DNA of 64,000 bases from CAWFGW01 sp963849955 (GTDB lineage: Bacteria; Bacteroidota; Bacteroidia; Cytophagales; JAAEPT01): positions 1 to 64,000 of the forward strand of contig CAWKJU010000027.1 of the NCBI GenBank assembly GCA_963849955.1. The letters run 5' to 3'. A program made the position numbers and the translations under genes. The notes beneath the pieces are model-generated. The model saw nothing but the letters and a program-made list of their open reading frames with translations. It was not told the origin of the DNA and ran no database searches. Shown piece after piece: positions 56,740-63,737 of this stretch (the first letter of the stretch is position 1; the number at the start of each line of letters is the position of its first letter).

Positions 56740-57085
56740 TTGTATTTCTTTTTGCTGCTAATTCCATAAACCAAACATATCGTTCTCGTTTACTTTCTTG
56801 TGGATTATTTTTTATTAACGTTATCAATTCTTTAGCTGTAGAACTTATGAAACTTTGTAATAACCGCTGCGGATTATTTTCTTTAGCTCTAAATATTAAG
56901 TGTACGTGATTACTCATAATAATCCAAGCTCCTAATATCATCCCTTTTTCTTATATGCATAACTTCAAATGCTTAATGATGCAATCTTTGTATACTCTTC
57001 TTGTAAAAACACTTATCCAAAAAACGGTAGCAAAGCTAACAAAGTACCATCCTTCTGAATTATGAAATTTATAATTTCTACTAAT
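56740..57085 (-). pseudogene. RAYT family D, broken
   Basis: Leftward translation gives SRNYKFHNSEGWYFVSFATV, then FTRRVYKDCIIKHLKLCI, an in-frame TAA, and EKGMILGAWIIMSNHVHLIF with the HUH motif. It stops at the edge of RAYT-B copy 2 (56739/56740), so the half carrying the catalytic tyrosine is gone. The expected ATG also reads ATT. It was first inactivated or was then cut by the family-B element. Confidence 0.8.
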
Positions 57086-57114
57086 AAAAACTAAGAGAGC
57101 GGTTTTAAGTTTTC

Positions 57115-57160
57115 TTGTCTATACCTATACCACCATGCAGAGCATGGCGGGAACGGGGAA
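57115..57160. repeat. REP hairpin, family D
   Basis: CTATACCTATACCA leads into CCATGC(aga)GCATGG (57133-57147) followed by CGGGAACGGGG. It lies 30 nt upstream of the family-D RAYT remnant, as expected for a cognate REP. Confidence 0.7.
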
Positions 57161-57167
57161 CGGGGGA

Positions 57168-57512
57168 CTAGAGGCTATCTAGATCTTCTATATACCTATA
57201 TTCTTTCAAGTTATCATCTAATAATAAGTCTGAAGATACTATCGCAAAAATTTTTTTCACTTCGAATTCAGTATTAGGATTATAATTAATTTCAATAATA
57301 TTTTCACCTATTTTATAACTTCCAAAGTTATCTTTGGATACTAAATCACCTATATTTATTTCACTCTTTTTATTGATTGAGTCAATAAAACACTTATCAT
57401 TTTCAAATTTTAATAAGTAATAACTATCCCCTTCAAATTTTACTCCTGCATGCCAGTCTACCCAATGAAATGGCTCTGAAAGATAAAATCCTTTTTGTTT
57501 AATTCTATTCAT
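57168..57512 (-). CDS. Probable immunity protein (114 aa)
   Basis: 114 residues, acidic, soluble, beta-rich. FHWVDWHAGVKFEGDSYYLLKF and GSYKIGENIIEINYNP suggest two sheets. I do not recognise a family. It starts 2 nt after the stop of a headless toxin tip, the typical toxin-immunity spacing. REP-D lies directly after its stop. The role is inferred from context. Confidence 0.6.
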   Translation of the reverse strand: MNRIKQKGFYLSEPFHWVDWHAGVKFEGDSYYLLKFENDKCFIDSINKKSEINIGDLVSKDNFGSYKIGENIIEINYNPNTEFEVKKIFAIVSSDLLLDDNLKEYRYIEDLDSL

Positions 57513-57514
57513 TT

Positions 57515-57710
57515 CTATTTGACAAACATTTTTAGTGTAATATCATACTTATATCCACTTTTAGATAAAATTTGTGCTTCTTTTCCAAAGCCAGTAATTT
57601 GATTTAAAACAGCAGGATCATTTAAATTTTCCAAATATCTGGCTAAACTTTCAGGCGTTTTTAATGAATTAACTGGAACTAATGACAGATCTTTAAATAA
57701 TAAGTTTAAT
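57515..57710 (-). pseudogene. Headless toxin tip (5' end replaced by MITE M3)
   Basis: About 65 residues remain: LNLLFKDLSLVPVNSLKTPE, then SLARYLENLNDPAVLNQITG and KYDITLKMFVK before the stop. The frame continues into M3 (57711 onward) without its own start. In M3 the middle ATG is mutated to ATA. The piece looks like the C-terminus of a polymorphic toxin and is followed 2 nt later by its immunity gene. The toxin type is not recognisable. Confidence 0.6.
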
Positions 57711-57854
57711 CCCGCTCGGGCGCAATTGCATTGCGAACGTATCTTCTTGTGTATTTTTAATACATTTAAAAGACAAACTAATGTAATAAAACCGCATTGC
57801 AAATGCTATAAAATATCCGATCGCATTACGCTACGCTAAATGCGCCCGAGCGGG
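57711..57854. mobile_element. Family-B MITE copy M3
   Basis: 144 bp from CCCGCTCGGGCGCA to TGCGCCCGAGCGGG, a perfect 14-bp terminal inverted repeat. It matches M2 closely. It stands at the 5' break of one toxin tip, about 100 bp from the end of the next cassette's immunity gene. No target duplication was seen. Confidence 0.88.
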
Positions 57855-57958
57855 TTCTTAAAATTAATAATAAAATATTTATATCCTTTCAGTTGTATTT
57901 TAACACAGTACCTGATGGGACGGAAAACATACACATATCCATCTAAGCGGAGGGAAAC

Positions 57959-58483
57959 CTAAAGGCTAGCGGGGAAAACCTTTTCCTTAAATTCTTTTGA
58001 CAGCTCTACCTCCCAAATATCATGAATATAGAGCATATCATCACTGTACATATCTTCCGCTTGACTTTGAGCTTCTCTAGTTTTTTTAGAACTATAAATC
58101 ACCATAAAAATTTGGTGATTGTTTCTTTGAAAAGCTAAAACACAAGTCCCAAAATCAGATGACACTCTGGAATGTAAAGAAAAATAGTTTTTATTTAATC
58201 CTGTTTTTTTTATCAGATTAAACTTATTTTCTATCTCATCCAAAATTTCCTTACTAAATCCATAGTATTCAAAATCAGCTTTTGAAGCTCTATAGATTTT
58301 TGTATTAAATGTGTCAAATTGAAATGAAAAAGCAATGTCATTTTCTATTTTGATGATATGACTCTTAGTTAACGGAAAAATAACTACACAGCCGACTTTA
58401 AATTTAGAAAAATCATGTGATTTTATTGTATTTGCATAGAAGTAATCTATCTTTTTTATAAGCTTTATTTTATCTTTTTCCAT
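57959..58483 (-). CDS. Probable immunity protein (174 aa)
   Basis: 174 residues, no signal peptide, mixed alpha/beta. Stretches such as KVGCVVIFPLTKSHIIKIEN and FGTCVLAFQRNNHQIFMVIY are regular strands. I do not recognise a family. It overlaps the TNT-like toxin tip by 19 nt, which is classical toxin-immunity coupling, and its likely partner is therefore an NAD-glycohydrolase-like toxin. Confidence 0.65.
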   Translation of the reverse strand: MEKDKIKLIKKIDYFYANTIKSHDFSKFKVGCVVIFPLTKSHIIKIENDIAFSFQFDTFNTKIYRASKADFEYYGFSKEILDEIENKFNLIKKTGLNKNYFSLHSRVSSDFGTCVLAFQRNNHQIFMVIYSSKKTREAQSQAEDMYSDDMLYIHDIWEVELSKEFKEKVFPASL

Positions 58484-58785
58484 TGTCCATTTTCTCTTTT
58501 TAAAACTTCCAACACTTCAACATATCCATCTTGCATTAAATCTTGAAGTTTAATGCTAGATTTAATCTGATCCGCATTTCCTTGTAAATTAAACCAAGGA
58601 ATAGCTTCGCCATATTCAAATTCCAAGTTTGCAGGTAAATAATCCTTTAATTTAAACTTTATATAATGCGTACCGTCTCGTATTTGGTTAGCCAATGCTC
58701 TAGAGTCATATGTAAATACTAAATCTGCCACACCTTCATTAGTATTTAAAACAGGGCTTGCAAACCCTCCACTTAATTGATTTCC
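58465..58785 (-). pseudogene. Headless TNT-like (NADase) toxin tip
   Basis: The frame is open from the REP-C hairpin: NQLSGGFASPVLNTNEGVAD, then RALANQIRDGTHYIKFKL and LEFEYGEAIPWFNLQGN, Q, LMQDGYVEVL. The order G-F-x-SP, R-x-L, Y-x-x-F, G-x-A-x-PWF-x-x-G, Q, GY-x-E resembles the tuberculosis-necrotizing-toxin (TNT) NAD-glycohydrolase domain. Most of the domain is there, but the protein lacks its delivery part and a normal start (a GTG at 58731 is possible). It overlaps its immunity gene. Confidence 0.6.
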
Positions 58786-58789
58786 TCCC

Positions 58790-58820
58790 GCTCAGAGTCA
58801 CTCGATAGAGGACTCTGACT
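58790..58820 (+). repeat. REP family C, left copy
   Basis: Hairpin CAGAGTC(actcgatagag)GACTCTG (58793-58817), directly before the RAYT-C stop. An inverted copy lies at 59441-59477. It also forms the 5' breakpoint of the TNT-like tip. Confidence 0.82.
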
Positions 58821-59384
58821 TTAGAACCAATGCCTATAATTGTAAATTTTTACTTCATTTTCTATTCCTAATTCATAAAACGCGGCACTCGAATAGGGGT
58901 AACTAACAAAGTCTTCTACCAATCGCCATCTTCCGCTTACTGGTTTATGATGAATATAATCTAACACTTTCAATATTGCTTCTTGACTTTCTAATAATTT
59001 ACCATCAAAAGAAAACTTAAATACTTGATGTTTCTTACCTTTTTTCTTCTCTTTTATCTGTACTCCTGCGGCTAAAATTGCTAGTAACTCATGTTTACTT
59101 TGCAGTTTTAATCTTTTTACAATTTCATACGCCATAAATCGTTTTCCTTCACCTATTTCATGGTTTAGTCCTTTACTACTTTCTTCTACATAAAAAACAA
59201 AATGTAAGTGATTAGGCATGGCTACATACCCATTAACCTTTATTCCCTTTTTACTTAGATAGTTAAACCAATCTGGCAAATAGTTATACAGCTTTGATTC
59301 TTCTATAAGTGGAAGCCAGCTATGACACGTAAAAGTAGTGAAATAAAATGCTCCTTTCTGTTCATGAATGCTATGTGTTGGCAT
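58821..59384 (-). CDS. REP-associated tyrosine transposase (RAYT), family C
   Basis: 187 residues. HUH motif MPNHLHFVF (H59, H61) and catalytic Y143 in VLDYIHHKPVSGRW are intact. It is a distinct branch from families A and B: MPTHSIHEQKGAFYFTTFTC opening, and a YPYSSAAFYELG end. REP-C hairpins flank it in inverted orientation (58793-58817 and 59447-59471). It separates the complete toxin-immunity pair from the first orphan cassette. Confidence 0.88.
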   Translation of the reverse strand: MPTHSIHEQKGAFYFTTFTCHSWLPLIEESKLYNYLPDWFNYLSKKGIKVNGYVAMPNHLHFVFYVEESSKGLNHEIGEGKRFMAYEIVKRLKLQSKHELLAILAAGVQIKEKKKGKKHQVFKFSFDGKLLESQEAILKVLDYIHHKPVSGRWRLVEDFVSYPYSSAAFYELGIENEVKIYNYRHWF

Positions 59385-59440
59385 ATCTAAAAATGTTTAC
59401 TTTTTTTAAAATAATGTCTTTTGTTATTACAAGAAGCCTA

Positions 59441-59477
59441 GCTGCTCAGAGTCCTCTTGGGAGTGACTCTGAGCGGA
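59441..59477 (-). repeat. REP family C, right copy
   Basis: Hairpin CAGAGTC(ctcttgggagt)GACTCTG (59447-59471), inverted relative to 58793-58817. The shared outer sequence is GAGCGGAGGG-like. A related GCGGAGGGAAA string at 57950 may be a worn remnant. Confidence 0.8.
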
Positions 59478-59502
59478 GGGAAAACCCGTCCGATTGATGC
59501 TA

Positions 59503-59545
59503 TTTATTCCTATAGCTATACCACCCATGCATGGTGGGACGGGGG
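59503..59545. repeat. REP hairpin, family D
   Basis: TTATTCCTATAGCTATA leads into CCACCCATG/CATGGTGGG (59521-59538) followed by ACGGGG. Stem bases differ from the other family-D copies but pairing is kept. Confidence 0.65.
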
Positions 59546-59555
59546 GCCGATCGGA

Positions 59556-59786
59556 TTAATCAAATATGATTTCAGTTCCGATTTTCTTTAAGCTATCTTC
59601 CTTTATAAAATCAATTATTTGTATTCTTTCTTCATTGTCTAATTCTTTTATTTTTTCTAATGAAGATAAGTCAGCATAAAATATGGGAGGATTTAAAATT
59701 AATTCTCCAGTAACCCTAATTGATTTTCCTTTGAATTTTATATTTAATTCTCCACGAGATACTATTGAATATGTTATCTTGTCCAT
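59556..59786 (-). CDS. Small immunity protein (Imm74-like) for the large toxin
   Basis: 76 residues overlapping the toxin stop by 13 nt. The pattern is SRGELNIKFKGKSIRVTGEL, then PPIFYADLSSLEKIKEL, a helix with DNEERIQIIDFI, and a closing strand KKIGTEIIF. This resembles the small predicted Imm74 immunity family, with its conserved GE and short terminal beta strand. It presumably neutralises the C-terminal domain of the toxin in the producer. Family assignment is from memory of the pattern and is moderate; position makes the immunity role likely. Confidence 0.65.
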   Translation of the reverse strand: MDKITYSIVSRGELNIKFKGKSIRVTGELILNPPIFYADLSSLEKIKELDNEERIQIIDFIKEDSLKKIGTEIIFD

Positions 59787-62700
59787 AATAAAATTTCGAT
59801 TTTTGTTTCAGGATCAATTGTATAAATCTTCGATACATTAGAATTTTGCTTAAGTCTTGTTAGTTCGACTGTTTCCCATATATTCCCCGACCTTAAATTC
59901 TTACCTAATACAGCCCTAACTTCTCCCACAACTTGATTTGCATATAAAGCAGAAACATCCTCCCACAATTTTACAATAGATGGTATCTTATCGTTAAATT
60001 CAGGCATTAAAATTTTATACTTTTCTAATAATCCCTCTAAAGTAGTTCCTCCCTTAGCTTGTGCTAAATCTGATGCCAAATCCATTACGCCAACGCCATT
60101 GGAAGTCCTACCAGACCAAAAGAAAGATTTGTTAGCATCTGTTTTGAGAAGTAATTTTATTTCATCTGCATTAGTAAGCACTTTACCTGTAGCTTGAACA
60201 ATTTTACCCTGTTTAACCGTTAGTTGTGGTGTACTAGGGTCAGAAACACTTAATCTGCGTATAAATTTTTGCTCTTTTCTTTTATAAAACTGATAACCTA
60301 ATGGTGCTTCAACGAGATCATCAATATTCTTTCCTATAACTGTAGCCCAGTTCCCCGCCCCATTCACAACATCATCCACCTTATTGCCAGCAGCCTCCGC
60401 AGCTTCATCCAATTTATCTACTACATGAGACATATCTTCTAGAGCATCTTCTCCTAGTTTGGCTCCGTCTTTTATTAGTTCATCTCCTTTTTTGAATATA
60501 CCTTCTGGGAAAAACACTGCCATAGCAACCGCTGTAGTTACGGTGCCTGCTGTGTGGTATGTTTTGTCTGTAGGGTTAGTAAAGTTTGTTAGGGCTTCTT
60601 TGCCCATGTTTACTATGCCTGTACCTACTTTAGCCCATGTAAGTTTAGAAAAGGCTTGCAGCATGTCGTCTCTAGCTTTTTTGTCAAGTGCTAGGTCTGT
60701 TGCCATTATCACTATCTCTGGTATACTTTTTACCTCGTCTATCACGCCATTTGCTACGCCTGTCATGTAAGGCGGAGTATTCAGTACGCTGTTGGTGTAG
60801 GTGGTTCCTTTGGCAGAGTTATAAAAATGCTCTGGTATCTCGCATTGGTTTATAAAAGCTTTGGTTTCTTTTACTATTTTAAAAGTCATGGTAAAAAAGC
60901 TTTGCTCTTTTACTACTATTTCTTTGCCGTCTAAAAATTTATCCGATGTTTCTTTTGGGTTTAGAGCATGGATGTCTGTTATGTTTTTTTTGTCTGCGTA
61001 TTCTTCTAGTTTTTGCTCTTGATGGTTTTGTATGGTTTCTCTTTCTGAGGTGGTAAAGGTAAAGCCTGTTTTAGTGGGTGATGGTTTAAGGTTCTTGTTA
61101 TAGCCTATGTTTGCTTTAAATCCTTTCCCATAGCTTTTTTCTTCAAATAAGATTTCGCTGTCTTTTGTGATGTTACCTGCATGCAGGTCTTTTTTGTACT
61201 GCTCTAAGCTTTTGGTTTGTTTATCAAATGTCCCCTTTTTATGGTTATACTTGTGTATGCTTCCATCTTGTTTTGCTATGCTTAAGTCTTGCTTGGCTAG
61301 TTCGGCTTTTTCTTCTTCTGGCATATTTGCCAGCTGCCCTTCTAGCTGCTGTACAAAGTCTAATTTATTGGTAATGTTGGCTTTAAATACAGTGTATTCT
61401 TTACCTTGTATCGTTTTTTTATACGTGGTTAAAAGTTCCGTTTTCCCATAAAAATAGGGTATAGTAAGTTTCTTTTGATCTTCATCTAGAGGTGTACAAC
61501 TAGCACTTAGCTTATCGTATATAAACGGACTTGAATAATCATAAATTAGTTCCTTTCCATTACCAGTATGACTTACACGGAAACATTTAGCATCTTCTGT
61601 AATAAGTTTACCAGTTGTTGACCCAAAAGGAGTGCATACTATAGCGTGGTTTTCTGGCGTGTAATTTTTATAGATGATAACATCTCTTATTTCTTTTCCA
61701 TCATTAAAGTAAAGGTCTTCTTGTTCTAAATAAATATCACTTTCTCGTATGTTATAAAGTGCCTCATTATTTGAATTTAGATACTGTTTTTTGGACTCAT
61801 TCCAGTTGTAAATAAAAGCTCCTCCTAGCACACCATTTTTATCGCTTACTAACACATTGTACTTACTAAACGCGATGGATAAAATAGGTCCATTTTGAGC
61901 TGCCTCTATAATGGCAGAATTCCCTCTTGGTATTCTAAAAAATCTACCTATGGGGTCTATAAACAAAAACCCGCCATTGGCATTTACACTACTTCCATCT
62001 GTAATTCCATCCAAATAACTAACAGTAGGCAATGGATTATGAATAGCTTTCCACTCTTTGTGGGTGAGGTGGGTGGCATTGTCGGCATAGTCCATCAAGT
62101 TATCTGACTTTCCTTGGGCTGGGCCTTCGTCTTTCCAGGTGTGTTTTAGCCCAAAGGCTCCGTGCCCTAACTCATGGGCGAGGGTGAGGCCTTTTGTTTG
62201 TTCTAGACTGCTGTGGGTCACAAAACCTAGGTCTCTGCCTCGGGGCATGTAGCCGTTTTCACCGCTTGGGGTGCCGTCTGTTTCTTTTGTAAAACCGTCT
62301 ATTATAAATACTAGGTAGGTATTGCGGAGTTGTATCTTTTTTTCGGTGGCATAGGTGCGGGCAAAGTCGCGCATCTGCTGGCTGTACTGGTTTAGTCCTT
62401 CATCTGCCGGTATGACTAAGTTAATGGCGGCTGTTGGTGTGTACAAATCTTGTATAGTTACTTGCCAGTTGCAAACGGCTTGTTTATATACACTGTGTAA
62501 CATTGCTTTTAGTTCGGCTTCGGATATATTTAGCTCTTTACCTACGGGCACTAGCAATACTTTCTTTTCTAGCGGCTGGAAGGGTTGTATTCTTACTTTT
62601 CCTAAATTTTTCTCTCCCCAACACGCATATAAATAGTCTTTACTGGTAATCGCTGCTAGGTTTATTTCTACCGTATAGTCATCTAGTGTTGTTACGTGGT

Positions 62701-63736
62701 TTGGGGCTATGTAACTACCGTCTTTGTTCTTAAACCTGAGGTGTTTTATTTTTAGGGTGTCGTTTTTGGTGTTGGTAAAGTGGGCTTGGATGGAGTTATC
62801 TGTTGCTTGTAGGTTGAGTGATACATAGGGTATAGCATAATTTTTACCATCTGCCAGAAAACCGTGTTGGTAGTTGTTTTCCCATGCGGTTCCGTAACTA
62901 GCTTTGTAGCTATCTATGCCATAGGTGGGGTTTATAAAGTCTACTTTAAAGTTGGTGTAGGCATGTGTAAACACTTCGTCTGCCAGGTCTTCTGCATCTC
63001 GTTGGTTGAGTAGTTCTTGGCGTGCTTCTGTTGGTATTTTTGCTAGAAAGAGCTTGTAAATCCAGCTCATGGTTGCTGCTACGGGTTGTCGGTATTGGTC
63101 GGGCGAATTAGCCGTTTGTTTGTTGAGGTTCTCGCTTAGGTAAGCGTTTATTTCGGCTTCTAGCCCTAGAATAGTTTTAGCTGTTAAAAAAGCTTTGAAC
63201 GATTCTCCAAAAACAACTTGGGAGTTTATCTTAAAGTCGTTCAAAGATGTCACGCTGTCTATCTGTAGTTTAAACAGCACGGTTCTGCCTGTTTTATTGA
63301 GCAGTTGCAGGGTGTCTATTTTACCGTTTACCGAGTAGGCTTTGCGGCTACTAAAGGCTTCGGCCCAAAACTGGTTAATGTTCAGCTTCGTAAGGGTTAA
63401 AAAGTCGATTCCTATTTGGTCATAATAGCTTTCCAGGCTGTCGATCAGAGTTCGGTTTTTTCCTAGTCTTCTTGTTTCTAGGCTTTTGTCAAACATCTCT
63501 TCGTCTGCAAACTCGTCTATAAAGGTTACAACCTGTTTGCGAAGGCTGTTTATTTGCTGTTTTCTAGTAGCTCTACCTGCTGCAGTGGTGTCTAGGTTAT
63601 CATAAACGTTTTGAGAAAAAGTTGGGGCGTTTATTAGCAGTGCAAAAATTACTAAAAGGAAGGGTTTAAGCCCTTGTAGCTTTGCTAGCATAGTTTCTAC
63701 ACTTTTTAAAAAACTAGTATGATGGGTTTTCATCAT
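59774..63736 (-). CDS. Secreted polymorphic toxin: metalloprotease plus ADP-ribosyl-cyclase-like tip
   Basis: 1320 residues. Signal peptide core 24-40 (KPFLLVIFALLINAPTF). Residues 45-400 are beta-rich and unrecognised. A zincin domain at about 440-570 has HELGHGAFGLKH (H521, E522, H525, H531), with a plausible Met-turn LMDY (M548). From 980 to 1150 is a hydrophobic, Ala/Gly-rich pre-toxin segment. The last 120 residues match the CD38/ADP-ribosyl-cyclase layout: FFWSGR (W1207), TTLEGLL (E1234), LWEDVS (W1258, S1262), WETVEL (E1291). These correspond to CD38 W125, E146, W189/S193 and E226. The predicted activity is NAD+ glycohydrolysis or cyclisation in a target cell. No T9SS tail is present. 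An FN3-like gene ends 1 nt before its start. Confidence 0.78.
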   Translation of the reverse strand: MMKTHHTSFLKSVETMLAKLQGLKPFLLVIFALLINAPTFSQNVYDNLDTTAAGRATRKQQINSLRKQVVTFIDEFADEEMFDKSLETRRLGKNRTLIDSLESYYDQIGIDFLTLTKLNINQFWAEAFSSRKAYSVNGKIDTLQLLNKTGRTVLFKLQIDSVTSLNDFKINSQVVFGESFKAFLTAKTILGLEAEINAYLSENLNKQTANSPDQYRQPVAATMSWIYKLFLAKIPTEARQELLNQRDAEDLADEVFTHAYTNFKVDFINPTYGIDSYKASYGTAWENNYQHGFLADGKNYAIPYVSLNLQATDNSIQAHFTNTKNDTLKIKHLRFKNKDGSYIAPNHVTTLDDYTVEINLAAITSKDYLYACWGEKNLGKVRIQPFQPLEKKVLLVPVGKELNISEAELKAMLHSVYKQAVCNWQVTIQDLYTPTAAINLVIPADEGLNQYSQQMRDFARTYATEKKIQLRNTYLVFIIDGFTKETDGTPSGENGYMPRGRDLGFVTHSSLEQTKGLTLAHELGHGAFGLKHTWKDEGPAQGKSDNLMDYADNATHLTHKEWKAIHNPLPTVSYLDGITDGSSVNANGGFLFIDPIGRFFRIPRGNSAIIEAAQNGPILSIAFSKYNVLVSDKNGVLGGAFIYNWNESKKQYLNSNNEALYNIRESDIYLEQEDLYFNDGKEIRDVIIYKNYTPENHAIVCTPFGSTTGKLITEDAKCFRVSHTGNGKELIYDYSSPFIYDKLSASCTPLDEDQKKLTIPYFYGKTELLTTYKKTIQGKEYTVFKANITNKLDFVQQLEGQLANMPEEEKAELAKQDLSIAKQDGSIHKYNHKKGTFDKQTKSLEQYKKDLHAGNITKDSEILFEEKSYGKGFKANIGYNKNLKPSPTKTGFTFTTSERETIQNHQEQKLEEYADKKNITDIHALNPKETSDKFLDGKEIVVKEQSFFTMTFKIVKETKAFINQCEIPEHFYNSAKGTTYTNSVLNTPPYMTGVANGVIDEVKSIPEIVIMATDLALDKKARDDMLQAFSKLTWAKVGTGIVNMGKEALTNFTNPTDKTYHTAGTVTTAVAMAVFFPEGIFKKGDELIKDGAKLGEDALEDMSHVVDKLDEAAEAAGNKVDDVVNGAGNWATVIGKNIDDLVEAPLGYQFYKRKEQKFIRRLSVSDPSTPQLTVKQGKIVQATGKVLTNADEIKLLLKTDANKSFFWSGRTSNGVGVMDLASDLAQAKGGTTLEGLLEKYKILMPEFNDKIPSIVKLWEDVSALYANQVVGEVRAVLGKNLRSGNIWETVELTRLKQNSNVSKIYTIDPETKIEILLWTR

Positions 63737-63737
63737 T

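Noticed and set aside
56711..56941. A 76-codon frame starting MILGAWIIMSNHVHLIF
   Set aside because: It is the middle of a RAYT pseudogene whose frame continues upstream past an in-frame stop, and its last residues are read from the neighbouring element.
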